DNA of 64,000 nt from assembly GCF_021869535.1 (NCBI RefSeq), contig NW_026262593.1, positions 71,884,322 to 71,948,321 of the forward strand. The letters are read 5' to 3'. The position numbers and the translations under genes were made by a program. Shown in pieces: positions 45,360 through 58,990 of this stretch; within the stretch, counting starts at the first letter, position 1; each line of letters opens with the position of its first letter. Origin of the DNA: Mytilus californianus. Lineage: Eukaryota; Mollusca; Bivalvia; Mytilida; Mytilidae. The notes beneath the pieces are model-generated. The model was not told the DNA's origin. It worked only from the letters and a program-made list of their open reading frames with translations, and ran no database searches.

Positions 45360-46208
45360 AATTTTTCTGACAGAGAACCATTGATATTCTCGGCAATGGA
45401 AACTTTCAAATTTTCCAACTTTAAAACATCAGTTAAATCTTGCATGGGATGATGTCTCTTAAAATAGCAGTTCATTTATGGAGATTTCAATGTTATGGAT
45501 TTTCTTTTACAAGAAAGTTAATGTTCACTTGTTTTAGCCCGGCCGTTCAAGTATTAAAAACACATTTAGCTTTATTGAAATTTGAAGATTCATCTGACTT
45601 ATTTCAATACTGTTATTTCCGAGGATGTGATGTAGGACCTTATAGTTACAGTAATTTTAAAAAATATCCAATTTCATTCAGAATTCTTTATAAATTTTGC
45701 ACTTGTATATATACACTAAGTAATAAAATTTGTAAATATTTTATTTAAGCAAAATAGTTTGCATGCCATTAAATAAAATGCATGAGTTTGGATATTTTAC
45801 ATGTTCTAGCCATGATTTTGAAATAGGGCAAAAAGGATGATTTTCAATGAAAACAAAATATAAGACAAGCTGTTAAGCATATATTATATGACAGAATTAT
45901 GAAGTGTCTGTGTAAATTAAATGAAATATGTGTATCGTTACAACATTTTCTACATATAAGGTGTTAACTTCTTGTCATATCATGTCTTGTTATGGGACAT
46001 TTTTAGATGCATTTTCATGTTTGTATTGACCACATTGTACCAACTTAGATATAGGTATCTGGCATATCTTGCCTTGTGAGCATACCAGACTCAAAGGGCC
46101 ATAAAATATTTTCCATCACTAAGTGTCTGTCAAAATCATCTCTATATTGTAGCGGTTTACAGTTTTCTTTTTTAAACAATGATCTTAATAACTTTAAAAG
46201 AAGTGTCA
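45360..46208. other. No gene recognised
   Basis: AT-rich sequence between the candidate exon and array E. Confidence 0.4.
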
Positions 46209-46221
46209 TACATATATATAT

Positions 46222-49200
46222 TGCATGCACACGTATGAAAATTGCGGTTTTTATCCAACGCGATCATAGATTTGAACGTTGTTTTCAATTTAGACTTGTT
46301 TATATTTTTGCGTTTGGGCTTGTATTATATTTGCTTTCGGGTTTATATGATCCGTTCATCCTATTTTGACTCTTTCAAAATTCAAGAGTCTATCCTAAAT
46401 TGAGGTAAATTATACGGCCTTCCAAATACCGTTTCGATTCCTAACATCACTGAAGAGACATTAATTGTCGAAATCCGGATATGGTGTACAAAGTTTTGCA
46501 CCTCATGTTTGCGGTATACCATCTTTTCCGCAAGTTGATTGTTTTCTGTTTGGTAAAAAATTAATAATAAGATCTATTTTGTTACATCTTGTGATCCGTT
46601 TATTTGGCAATCGCCAATGGCAATCAGCAGGGTTTAAGAACATCAGTTGTTCGACCTGCTAGTCAAATGCGTTTTGTTAAAATATACTTTTTCACTCATT
46701 TGGTCTTTTGAAAAATGTTGTTTGTGCTGTATTTAGACCCCTCTACCAAGAAATTTGTTTTGCATGCACACGTATAAAAATTGCGGTTTTTATCCAACGC
46801 AATCATAGGTTTGAACGTTGTTTTCAATTTAGACTTGTTTATATTTTTGCGTTTGAGCTTGTATTATATTTGCTTTCGGGTTTATATGATCCGTTCATCC
46901 TATTTTGACTCTTTCAAAATTCAAGAGTCTATCCTAAATTGAGGTAAATTATACGGCCTTCCAAATACCGTTTCGATTCCTAACATCACTGAAGAGACAT
47001 TAATTGTCGAAATCCCGATATGGTGTACAAATTTTTGCACCTCATGTTTGCGGTATACCATCTTTTCCGCAAGTTGATTGTTTTCTGTTTGGTAAAAAAT
47101 TAATAGTAAGATCTATTTTGTTACATCTTGTGATCCGTTTATTTGGCAATCGCCAATGGCAATTAGCAGGGTTTAAGAACATCAGTTGTTCGACCTGCTA
47201 GTCAAATGCGTTTTGTTAAAATATACTTTTTCACTCATTTGGTCTTTTGAAAAATGTTGTTTGTGCTGTATTTAGACCCCTCTACCAAGACATTCGTTTT
47301 GCATGCACACGTATAAAAATTGCGGTTTTTATCCAACGCAATCATAGGTTTGAACGTTGTTTTCAATTTAGACTTGTTTATATTTTTGCGTTTGAGCTTG
47401 TATTATATTTGCTTTCGGGTTTATATGATCGGTTCATCCTATTTTGACTCTTTTAAAATTCAAGAGTCTATCCTAAATTGAGGTAAATTATACGGCCTTC
47501 CAAATACCGTTTCGATTCCTAACATCACTGAAGAGACATTAATTGTCGAAATCCGGATATGGTGTACAAATTTTTGCACCTCATGTTTGCGGTATACCAT
47601 CTTTTCCGCAAGTTGATTGTTTTCTGTTTGGTAAAAAATTAATAATAAGATCTATTTTGTTACATCTTGTGATCCGTTTATTTGGCAATCGCCAATGGCA
47701 ATCAGCAGGGTTTAAGAACATCAGTTGTTCGACCTGCTAGTCAAATGCGTTTTGTTAAAATATACTTTTTCACTCATTTGGTCTTTTGAAAAATGTTGTT
47801 TGTGCTGTATTTAGACCCCTCTACCAAGAAATTTGTTTTGCATGCACACGTATAAAAATTGCGGTTTTTATCCAACGCAATCATAGGTTTGAACGTTGTT
47901 TTCAATTTAGACTTGTTTATATTTTTGCGTTTAAGCTTGTATTATATTTGCTTTCGGGTTTATATGATCCGTTCATCCTATTTTGACTCTTTCAAAATTC
48001 AAGAGTCTATCCTAAATTGAGGTAAATTATACGGCCTTCCAAATACCGTTTCGATTCCTAACATCACTGAAGAGACATTAATTGTCGAAATCCCGATATG
48101 GTGTACAAATTTTTGCACCTCATGTTTGCGGTATACCATCTTTTCCGCAAGTTGATTGTTTTCTGTTTGGTAAAAAATTAATAATAAGATCTATTTTGTT
48201 ACATCTTGTGATCCGTTTATTTGGCAATCGCCAATGGCAATTAGCAGGGTTTAAGAACATCAGTTGTTCGACCTGCTAGTCAAATGCGATTTGTTAAAAT
48301 ATACTTTTTCACTCATTTGGTCTTTTGAAAAATGTTGTTGTGCTGTATTTAGACCCCTCTACCAAGAAATTTGTTTTGCATGCACACGTATAAAAATTGC
48401 GGTTTTTATCCAACGCAATCATAGGTTTGAACGTTGTTTTCAATTTAGACTTGTTTATATTTTTGCGTTTGAGCTTGTATTATATTTGCTTTCGGGTTTA
48501 TATGATCCGTTCATCCTATTTTGACTCTTTCAAAATTCAAGAGTCTATCCTAAATTGAGGTAAATTATACGGCCTTCCAAATACCGTTTCGATTCCTAAC
48601 ATCACTGAAGAGACATTAATTGTCGAAATCCGGATATGGTGTACAAATTTTTGCACCTCATGTTTGCGGTATACCATCTTTTCCGCAAGTTGATTGTTTT
48701 CTGTTTGGTAAAAAATTAATAGTAAGATCTATTTTGTTACATCTTGTGATCCGTTTATTTGGCAACCGCCAATGGCAATCAGCAGGCTTTAAGAACATCA
48801 GTTGTTCGACCTGCTAGTCAAATGCGTTTTGTTAAAATATACTTTTTCACTCATTTGGTCTTTTGAAAAATGTTGTTTGTGCTGTATTTAGACCCCTCTA
48901 CATAGAAATTTGTTTTGCATGCACACGTATAAAAATTGCGGTTTTTATCCAACGCAATCATAGGTTTGAACGTTGTTTTCAATTTAGACTTGTTTATATT
49001 TTTGCGTTTGAGCTTGTATTATATTTGCTTTCGGGTTTATATGATCCGTTCATCCTATTTTGACTCTTTCAAAATTCAAGAGTCTATCCTAAATTGAGGT
49101 AAATTATACGGCCTTCCAAATACCGTTTCGATTCCTAACATCAATGAAGAGACATTAATTGTCGAAATCCGGATATGGTGTACAAATTTTTGCACCTCAT

Positions 49201-49529
49201 GTTTGCGGTATACCATCTTTTCCGCAAGTTGATTGTTTTCTGTTTGGTAAAAAATTAATAATAAGATCTATTTTGTTACATCTTGTGATCCGTTTATTTG
49301 GCAATTGTCAATGGCAGTCAGCAGGGTTTAAGAACATTTGTTGTTCGACCTGTAGTCAAATGCGTTTTGTTAAAATATACGTTTTCACTTTTTTGGTCTT
49401 TTGGAAAATGTTGTTTGTGCTGTATTTAGATCCCTCTGACAAGAAATTTGTTTTGCAGGCACACGTATAAAATTGCGGTTTTTATCCAACGCAATTATAG
49501 GTTTGAACGTTGTTTTCAATTTAGACTTG
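46222..49529 (+). repeat. 539-bp tandem array E, about six uniform units
   Basis: The landmark 'tgtcgaaatccggatatggt' (or 'cccgatatgg') recurs with periods 539, 539, 539, 538 and 539. Units differ at a few positions each, and alternate units share variants (ccggatatgg against cccgatatgg; cagcaggg against tagcaggg), suggesting a two-unit higher-order repeat. The array is bounded by (TA)n at 46210-46221 and 49530-49548. Each unit holds two open frames of 65-66 codons, which break in older arrays. Confidence 0.97.
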
Positions 49530-49548
49530 TATATATATATATATATAT
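49530..49548. repeat. (TA)n run at the right edge of array E
   Basis: It follows 'caatttagacttg', the same unit position at which array C turns into its TA run. Confidence 0.9.
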
Positions 49549-51016
49549 TGATAAAAACTATCAAAATGAAATGATCTAAATACCTCAAATTTTTCTGAAA
49601 AATTGGACATTACATCTTCGAGTTGTTGTCTCTGGAATCTGTGAATTTACAATTTTTTACAGTTTTATCCACCAACTATATCAATACATTATAAGAATAA
49701 ATTGCAAAAGTGGTCAGTAGAAACCGTTTTTTTACACTCTGAGCTTTTTCCGAATTGTTCAACTTCTTTTACATTTATTGCTTTTGAAATGTGTGTTTTT
49801 ATCGTTTTTAGGTGCACAATTTGTCAATGCAAGCTACTTTAGCTCCTGGGAGCATCTAGATTAATTATGAATAAATTAAATTTATTTTTTTAAAGTATTA
49901 AATGAAACATTAATTATTCTTTTCCATGTGTTGTTATATCTATTTATAAGTCCAACTCCTATTATATGTCACAGTTACAAATTAGGCCGCCAAATTGGGA
50001 AAATTTGAATATGCAGTTTACACCATTTTATTGTGGCATCTACCAGACACCAACATTATTTGTCGAGCTGGATATTTTTCTCAATTGGGTATATATAGAT
50101 ACACTTTGCCAATATATATGTTGTTTTACAATAATAAATAGGTCTTTGGGTATTTTGGCTCTGAAAGATGATCAAAATCAACCATTTTGGACATTTAGCT
50201 ATATAAAACATATTGAAACAGTTAGATTATACGTACACTTAATAGACAGCATTGTTAATTCTATGCATTCGTTCACTTAAAGTGATTTATTGCTAGGACC
50301 AGCTATCAAAAAATTATTAATGTTGCCATATTGTTTCATGTGAATCAGCGAAATATGCCAAATAAGGCTGATTTTTGATGTTTTCGAGCAATTTCATCTG
50401 TGAAAAGATGGCGCCAAAAAAAAAATAAAAAAAAATCCAGAACGGTTCAATATTTTCCGAAAAAAAAATTGTGTGGTTATTTACATTACGGAGGTACACC
50501 AATGTGCCAAATATGAACTCATTTGGCCAATGTGACATTCAGACGGTTATGCATTGTTTTATGCCAGATTGGCTCGTAAAAACAGGCGAAAAGGAACATT
50601 TCAAGTCTACTTTGTCAAACAATATTTTAGATTACAGAAAAGCACTCGCAAAAATATTTTTAAAATGGTTTGTTGCGTTAAATAATATGGTCATTGGGTT
50701 GATAAATCAAAGACACTATATCCATCAGATATGTATATAGAATGAAATAGGGACGTCTTGTGAATCAATAACTCCGTCAATTTGAAACAAGCCGAAAATG
50801 GAGGGATAAAACTTCCAGAAAATATATAAAAAAAGCTAAATATATTTGCTGCCAGTACTCAACTCTTTAATAAAACGTCTAACGAAGAAACATTCATAAC
50901 TCTAAAAATTGACGCTTCAGCAATGATAATGAATATGGAAAATATGGTGTGTATGTATTTAGGCAGATGGCGCAATAAACAAAACAAAATTTACCAAAAT
51001 TGAATGGTCTAATCGG
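49549..51016. other. No gene recognised
   Basis: AT-rich. Frames at 49966-50280 and 50471-50740 lack a recognised pattern and may be decayed repeat. Confidence 0.4.
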
Positions 51017-51062
51017 ACTATGAAGGGTTGTCTCATTTGCACTCATACCACATCTTCCTATA
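51017..51062 (+). mobile_element. End of a Penelope-like family C tail
   Basis: 'gttgtctcatttgcactcat' and 'accacatcttcctatatcta' match the last 45 bases of 60060-60110. It abuts the LINE remnant. Confidence 0.75.
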
Positions 51063-52480
51063 TCTATGAAAACATGAGAGGACTAAAACGGATATGGGTT
51101 GGATTTAGTTTAAATTCGGTTAATTGTATAGAGGTTTGGAAATCAAGAGATACATTTACGGGAACAGTTCTAATTATTAAATCATTTGTACTGTCTATGA
51201 TTAGATACGAAATTGAAATGAATGGTATTCCAAATATATACAAAAAAAAAAAAAAAAAAAAAAAATAATATATCATGGTCTTTTATATGGGACGGGAAAA
51301 TAAACCAACTTGCAAGGACAGTGTGCTGTTTACCGAAAAAAAGGGGGATGGGAATGCTAAACTTATGAGTTTTTAAATGAAAACAGGTAAAAAGTATGTA
51401 CAGTATTGTAAACTCAGAATCATATAAATGGATTGCAATAGGTAAACATTGGTTAACTTGACGAGACGAAAATATGATACAGACTTTTTCCTATGTTCTT
51501 ATTGGGACACTATAGGTGTTGGACTAATCAAAATGTCTATATATTATCAAAAATCTTTTGACTTCATGGACCGACTTGCAGAAAACTCAAAATTCTGTCA
51601 CGAAAGAGGATTATATAGAAGTCAATATATTTGGCAATTGTAAATTCAAGTTCAAGGGTCAGGTTTAGCAACTTTTGCCTCCAGTGGAATAACAAAAAGA
51701 TATGTGGGACTTATACAATCAATCTTTTAAAACTGCTTTCGAAAATTTTCAACAAGCTTACAGATAGAAGGAACTGAATAGCATAATATAGCCGCATCAA
51801 AGCTCGCTCCTTTAACACCTGAACAAATTGACTACTTAAAAACCTATCGTTCAATGTCAATCTGGTAGACCTATCAAAATAACAAATTCTTATCAATTTA
51901 TCATTAGAAAAAAGGGAGATGTCAAAAATTGTGCGTGAAAGATAGTCTTTTTTATGAAAATAATACAACTCACATAAGTCAGTTTAAGTGGGATTTATAT
52001 TTTGGGAAGGAACTACCGTGGGGATATATTTGGGATAATTAGGATAAGAATTTCGCTAACAGGGAAGCGAAACAACTTCAATGGAAGTTTCTTCATAACA
52101 TAATTTACACGGAAGAAAAATTACAAACAGATGAATCGTGCATACGGGAAGTGTCATTTTTGTAATGAAAAAGAATCACTATTTTAATTTTTATATACTG
52201 TAAATTGGTAAAAGTTTGGCGGGAAATATTTGAGAAAACATGGGAATTTTGTTCAAAATTAAGTTTACAAAAAACAGAAATGAGTATCATTTCTGCTGTC
52301 ATGAATGCAGATATAACTCATTTTTAAACTCTAGATACGATGCTTTACATTAAGAAATGGGTTGTATGGAAACTAGAAACATCGCAAAATATCAAAAGAA
52401 ATGGAAAACAAAATTGATGATTTTGAATATGATAAAACATGAAACGGAAATTTTGCTAAAATATTTTAAATAAAATACGA
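51063..52480 (+). pseudogene. L1/Tx1-like LINE remnant (RT C-terminus to zinc knuckle)
   Basis: In changing plus-strand frames: the block VWKSRDTFTGTVLIIKSFVL then SMIRYEIEMNGIPN (51130-51235), an A-run of about 24, FIWDGKINQLARTVCCLPKK (51280-51340), YWDTIGVGLIKMS, LYFGKELPWGYIWDN, LQWKFLHNIIYTEEKLQTD, CHFCNEKESL and IYCKLVKVWREIFEKTWEFC (52150-52250). The order W.SR.LT..GK, L.WDG, LPK..GG, then a C-x2-C...C knuckle is the C-terminal part of L1/Tx1-clade ORF2. Many frameshifts and stops. Confidence 0.8.
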
Positions 52481-52539
52481 ACAATGAATCCTTTCATTAT
52501 GTGTGAGACTTTTTGTAGATGAAAAGTTAAATCACAAAA

Positions 52540-52690
52540 ATTCTGAACTCCGAGGAAAATTCAAAACGGAAAGTCCCTAATCAAATGGCAAAATCAAAAG
52601 CACAAACACATCAAACGAATGGACAACAACTGTCATATTCCTGACTTGATACAGACATTTTCTTATGTAGAAAATGGTGGATTGATAACT
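52540..52690 (-). repeat. Dispersed repeat R2, minus orientation
   Basis: 'tcaaatggcaaaatcaaaag', 'caactgtcatattcctgact' and 'ttcttatgtagaaaatggtg', as at 24575. Confidence 0.85.
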
Positions 52691-53229
52691 TTATGTTTTT
52701 GCATGATCAGGTCACCACTTCAATATTGTATAAATTATCATATACATTGTATTCAACACTCCCTAGGAACTTCTCCTTTTCTATTGTATATATAAACTAC
52801 GTAAACTATGTCTATATTATGCTTGTAACAAAGATAAACTGTATCAACAGGTACATATTGAAAATAAATATTTACTTTGCATATTTCTGAAATATCTCCT
52901 TTTTGAAAAAAAACCAAATTATAAATCCTACTTTTTACACAGTTCCTTTCAAATAAATTTTAACGTGTAGCTCGTGACAAGATTATTTGACCGAAATGTA
53001 TAAAAATTAGCATCACAAAAGAAAAAAATGAAGTGTTTGAAACAACTAATATATAGATAGCTCTTATAAGAAAGCATATACAGATAAAACAAATATTGTG
53101 TTCAAATGATTATATCTGGCGTAATGTATACATATATAGATATTCTCATATGCATTTACCCCGACACACGAGACTGTTATAATGCGGGGTCCCCTTAGTT
53201 GCTTCCCTGGACAACTTCATCCAATCCTG

Positions 53230-55205
53230 TTTAGCTGGATACTGAAAACAGTTCTGTATGATTTGACTATATATCACCTACAAGTATATATTTTGTCAAA
53301 GTAAGGTCAAAACTGGGTTCCAAAATATTTGCAACTGATAAGAAAATAATCCATATCATAAATTAAAAAATCAAACTGAAAGTAAAAATATTGCAGCAGC
53401 AATCATTATAAATATTTATGAAAGCGTAAACTCATACACTAACTTGTATTGTGAATTGAAAGACATTCAATACTGTTAAACTATTTTGACTTATTGTTAT
53501 TATGCTGTGGGATTGCTTTGCCTCCAAAACAATTCTCAGTGATAATAAAGGATTCCAGATACACGTTTAACAATCTTTTAAATCAAATTGAAACTCAGTA
53601 TATTAAACATTTCAATACTTTTAACTAAAATATGGTAAACAATTAGGGACACAGTTTCATTAACTCGATTTTGAGACAGACAGAATATGACCCTAAAATC
53701 TTAGAAAACATTAGTCTGTTATCAATATGAAAGGTATTTTCTCATGGATTTAGCTACTTGAGTGGTTACAAATTAAATCAATTGATATTTGCGATAACAT
53801 ATTTTCTGTTTTCAGTGTTCATACCAATGCAAACGCAAGCAATCTCTTACTGGCAATACTCAAACAGATGTGTCAGGATCGTATGAAATATTCTTTTAAT
53901 TGATCTCAAAACTATAAGTTCATGATAAGGTCTTTGATTTTAGTTAGTTAATGTGCCTGTGAACTTATAGTATGTGTATTAACCCGACATTTATGCAATT
54001 CATTCAAATCCTGTTAGAATCTCTTTTTAGAAAATCTTTTGTAACTAGTATGGATATAGTATTCGTTTAAAAGATAATGTGTCTTTTCTATGTGATTTTC
54101 TTAGATATATGTTCTTATTGCAAAACTAGCTAGATGAGTATTCGTTTGAATGGTTTGTTATTCAAATGTAGATGCTAAAATCATAAACAATGCTAAGTAT
54201 CATACACGCTTAAGATTATTAAATACATGTACCGTAGATCCAACTTATTATCATTCTGATATGAACAATACTGTTCAGACAATTTACCTGCAGTCATTTC
54301 AAATATGTTCAGTCTATATTTCGAATGTTTAGTGTTTGTTATCACCTGTTCACTTTAATAATCATACTGAATTGTCCGAAAAGCTGCTGAACATTAAGTG
54401 ACGCAGGATAATGGAAATAGTTCCGTTTGATTTGACTGTTTTTTACCTACAAGTAGTTTTTTTTCAAAGTAAGACGAATCTTTTGTTCAAAAATAAATAC
54501 AACTGATTAGAAAATAATCCATATTTTAAAATTGATAATTTAATTCAAATCAACAGCAAAAAATATTTCGGTAATAATTCGCTTCATTAGCACCCATTAC
54601 ACAAGCTAATATTGTGTCTTAATGAAATGTTAAAGTGTGTAGTTACTTAGTATTGCTTTCGTTTATAAATTTGTTTTTCTCCTTGAATAAAACATATGAA
54701 GACATGCAGTATGTGTAAATACCAGATGTTTCTACTCAAATATTGGAATGTTATATCATTTTTGTACCCTTAGATATCGCAACAGTTTTGTGGATAATAT
54801 TTGAATCACAAGAACTTGTGGAGACGTTGTGGATTATGCTATACAGAAACCACATGTTCTGTAATATTAGCCCTTTTCGTCAGCAATCTTTTAAATCAAA
54901 TTGAAACTCAGTATTTTGAAAGTTTTAATACTTTCAACGCAAATTTTAAAAACAATGTGTGATACAAAAGCATTTAGTCGATTTTAAGCAGACAGAATTT
55001 GACCCAATTCCCTTTTGATGATTGTCTATATAAAACTTTGATATTTTATCCATATGGAAAGTACTTTTCCAGGGATTATGCTACTTACGTGGATAATCAA
55101 TTAATATTTGTGATAACTCATCTTATATTTGATTTTGCAGATCTTTTATTGGCACTAATCAAACAAATGTGTGACTATCTTAATCAAAAGTAGCTCTGTT
55201 TTATT
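53230..55205. repeat. Old tandem duplication, offset about 1.2 kb
   Basis: 53235-53350 matches 54405-54530 (gatttgact...acctacaagtag, ataatccatat). 53565-53600 matches 54880-54915 (caatcttttaaatcaaattg). 53815-53930 matches 55130-55215. Each copy ends in an exon-like piece after an acceptor (ctgttttcag at 53816; gattttgcag at 55140); the first can be read CSYQCKRKQSLTGNTQTDVS. The second has lost about 20 bases of it. The coding status is unclear. Confidence 0.65.
54034..54405 (+). repeat. Dispersed repeat R1
   Basis: 'aatcttttgtaactagtatg', 'tgtaccgtagatccaactta', 'tgctgaacattaagtgac', as in 40577-41200. It sits at the junction of the tandem duplication. Confidence 0.65.
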
Positions 55206-55209
55206 GATA

Positions 55210-56900
55210 TTAACAGTATTAGATCGTCATGTAACCGTGAATTTATAGTTCGTTCATTAAACCTATTGTGGATTAGTTCCAGAATTTATAATTTTATACA
55301 GTTTAAACGAAATTAAACAAAGAGTTTTACCAATGACTAAAATTTGAACGGTATAGTTATCTATAAAGGCCTCCGACAAGGCAAAATGTGAATCTATTCA
55401 GATGAAAGAACGAATGCCTGCCTTATGACAAAACCATAACAGTAAAGCAGATATAACAATCAGCAACCAGCGACAGTCACTAAATTACTTGATAAAGGTC
55501 ATAGAAACCAACAGTTACAGCGCTGAATTATGGAATAAACGGAATGTAGGGACGAAAGGCAGTGCAGCCAAAGAACACTAATATATGCAAAGGAAATAGT
55601 GAAATAATGATTCGCTTTTAGCGGCCAGTATGGTTCAATTTTGTCAAAATAATCTAAGAAACATTTATGATGAATTATTCACTTGCAAGTGAATAATTCG
55701 ACCTCATTGAATCCGTATTTATGTGAACTTCAATTAAACCCCTTAGCTAGAGACGGATAACGCATGAACTGTGCGTGTTGAGTTATGAAAAGAATGTCAA
55801 CATTTAAAGTGAAACAAAGGTAAATCATTTGATTGACTTATTCGATCCATAAAATATCATTCTTATACAGGTAAAAACGATGATAAATGAAATTAAACAG
55901 AACTAGAAAAATCCAATTGCACGAGTTCCCTATCTATTTATATCTATATTTATGTTTATATCGCTAATATGACCATCGGAGGTTTTTGGAGGTCAACTCA
56001 AAAGTTAATTAGATGGCGTCTAGACTAATATTCACACAAAACGAAGCTACATATTCTCAAGCCTATTCCTTGTAAATTGTTTATTTTAGACTTTTTATAA
56101 TTTGGATAAATGTTTACATTGTTATAAATCAAATATGATAATTTAAGTCAAATCGGTGAACATGAATTTGACAGCTAGTGCCCCTTTAAGATGTGAGTTA
56201 AACATAATAAACATATGAAAAACACAGGGTAAACATAGAAAATACAGGAGTTCTTAGCAATACCATACAACTCTCTCAGAATGTATGTTGAAATAATAAC
56301 AAAAAAAAAAATAGAAATTTTTAGTTATGTTTTGATTTTCAGTACAACATTATTTGGAAAAAAAGATATGCAAATAAGAAATTATTTATAAACCTGATGC
56401 TAAAGATGGTAAATCGCTGAAACATCCTTCTGTAGGAAATGTCATTTCAACAGTTACACTATGATTAATACTTACATATATTCTAATTTTTTTGAGGTTT
56501 TTATTACACCAGATTATCATTATCATTTAATCTGTACTTGTAAGGGTTATTTGTGTTAGGATGATGTTATAGAGTTACATGGTTTATACTCAACTGATTT
56601 TTTTGTAGATCTTTAATGCATTTAGCTTTTCGTTCATGAAGAAGATTGAGTAGATAAAGAGGAATTTAAAAAATCTTATTCTTTTAATTAATTCTCTCGT
56701 GTCGCATGGTCAAATGCAGAATTAAGTGTTATAGGTAGATCTATTAAAGTGTGCCTAAAGTTCTTCACATTATTTATACACCTGTATTACATAAACAATT
56801 TTATATCGACGTCTTGATTTGTTTTGTTTTTGTTATTTGGTTTGTGTCTCTTTGAAATATTCTTTGCACTTATTTTTAATTGAACATACCTATATCTCTA
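55210..56900. other. No gene recognised
   Basis: AT-rich. A small perfect-looking inverted repeat (gaattattcacttgcaagtg and its continuation aataattc) lies near 55674-55700. Confidence 0.45.
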
Positions 56901-56904
56901 AAAA

Positions 56905-57210
56905 TTCGATACAAACGAGATGTTTGGTTGTATGACTTGCAATTTTTTCAATACCTTTTCAAACATTGATTTGAACAATCCTTTGTAACTATTATGTATA
57001 TATATCAATTTAGAAGATAATGTATGTTTTCTAAATAGATATTTATTTGAAATCTATGACAAAAGTTATCAAGAATTTTGAAAGTAAGCAAGGTAAGATA
57101 CCGTTTAGTTGATTTTTTAATATAAAATTTAACTTAACAACAATTGTTAATTATCATTAACGTTAGCGGTTATTAAATACAAATGCTGCAGATTCAACTA
57201 AACATCTAAC
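56905..57210 (+). repeat. Dispersed repeat R1
   Basis: 'cgatacaaacgaga', 'ttgtatgacttgcaat', 'caatcctttgtaact', 'gattcaactaaacatct', as in 40577-41200. Confidence 0.65.
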
Positions 57211-57289
57211 TTATCTGGACAAGAAAAATGATACTTGTGTTTTACTTTATATTGAAAGTAAGAGCATCATTTCAACCCTTCGTGGTCAT

Positions 57290-58990
57290 CACAATGCAGA
57301 AATACACTAAAATTCCTGCATTTGAAATGTTATGTAATGAAAACAATGTAAAAAATCTCTAGACAGTCATTTGAATAAAATTATGAATACTGTTGATATT
57401 CGTTTATCTCATTTTGAAAACAATTCTGAAATTAATAGTAGGGTCCATGATATACCCATTTTTAGAATGAAAAATAATCTCCAAGTACTCGCAAAGCGGT
57501 TTGTGTTTGTAACGGCAGACAGAGCAGCCAATAATGTAGTGGTGGTGTGACGCATATACTACACGGAAGTTCTACAAAACGAAACTATCAATTCTTCTAC
57601 ATTCAGGTCCGTACGCTCCACAGAGAGTCAAATCGTAAACAAGCATATCACTGCCACTACCCAGCTTAAAGCCTCTTCCAAACATTTGAAAGTCCCTACT
57701 ATGTACTGGTTACCTGAACTGCACAAACTGCCATTTAAATTCCGTTTCATCTCCGCATCTAGTAAGTGTTCAACTACTAATCTATCAGTGCTTCTAACTA
57801 CATCCCTTATTACTATCAAAGAACTTGTTATTTACTTTTGTAATAAAGCTTATGAAAATAATGATATTAATTATTTTGGAGTGTTAAAAATTCTTTAGAA
57901 GTTTTAGATAAAATACATGCTTTTTGTGGTCCTTTTTATTCTGTTGACAGTTATGATTTTTATACTTTCTACACTACACTTCCACACAATCTTATCAAGA
58001 AAAAGTTTTGATATTTAATTAAATGGTCTTTTGAAAAATCTCATTGCAAATTTATTTGCTGTAACTCGTTTAAAGCCTTTTTCTGTGACTAAAGAGGAAA
58101 ATATGTTAGATACACTTACTGGAAATGTGAAGATATGATTAAAGCTTTAAATTTTCTCCTGGACAACATATATGTACGTTTCGGCGATAAAGTGTATCGG
58201 CAGGTAGTAGGTATTCCTATGGACACTAACTGAGCCCCTTTAATAGCAGATTTATTCCTGTATTGCTATGAATCTCAGTGTATGATGAAACTCAGTAAGG
58301 ACTCGTCATTGATACATTTGGTTGATACATTCAACAATACCAACCGTTATCATGATGATATTTTTTCGTTAAATAATCATCCTGAGTACTCTAAATATAC
58401 TACCGAAATTTACCCAAAGGATCTTACTTCAACTAAATCTAACGTAAACAGCAGTAGTTGTCCTTTCTAGATTTAGACATTTCAATTTCTAAAGAGAAAC
58501 TCCATACTTAAAACGACAAAAGAGACGATTTTTCATTCCCTATTGTTAATTTTCCTTTCTGAGACGGCGATGTTCTTTTGGCTCCATCATACGGTGTTTA
58601 TATATCCCAACTCGTTCGTTAAGCCCGTGTGTGTAGTGATGTCATAGATTTTAACGAACGTAATCAATGCATCACTGGTAAATTATTAAGTCAGGGATTT
58701 CGTTACCATGAATTACTTAAAACTTTTACTAAATTATTCCATAGATACAAAGATTTGATTAGTAAATTTGGCTGTACCTGTGAAAACTTATTAAAAAACG
58801 GTATTTCACATCCCTAATTTTACGGTAATATTGTACTAAAAGCGCGGAAATCACTATGTGATCCGTGTAAACTCATCGAACCTTTAAACACACTTATTAG
58901 TAAAGGTTATCTTAAAAATGTTGTAATTAGATCTTTGAATATAGTTTACATTGGCACAAATATCGATTTTGTCATCAGCAAATTAAAACA
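57290..58990 (+). pseudogene. Penelope-like family C, copy 1: heavily mutated reverse transcriptase
   Basis: Recognisable blocks in several frames: VFVTADRAANNVVVV (57505-57550), KVPTMYWLPELHKLPFKFRF then SASSKCSTTNLSVLLTT (57686-57810), GIPMDTN followed by a stop and APL (58210-58245), NRYHDDIFSLNN (catalytic box reads YHDD, 58348-58359), YTTEIYPKDLTS, KRDDFSFPIVNFPF (58520-58560), SQLVR, DFNERNQCITGKLLSQGFRY, then the thumb to about 58990. At least six stops or frameshifts. The sequence is clearly distinct from families A and B but closest in wording to B. Confidence 0.9.

Noticed and set aside
45205..45475. Minus-strand frames of 63-77 codons opposite the 45283 exon
   Set aside because: The plus strand has an acceptor, a donor and a phase match there. 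The minus frames have no matching borders.
46465..49470. Repeated 65-66 codon frames in every 539-bp unit (starting near 46465, 46708, 47004 and so on)
   Set aside because: They are conserved only because the units are recent copies. In older arrays the same frames carry stops and frameshifts, and nothing in them resembles a protein family or has its own start context.
46222..49529. Regularly spaced repeats as a possible CRISPR-like array
   Set aside because: The repeated unit fills the whole period with no variable spacers, and the context is eukaryotic.
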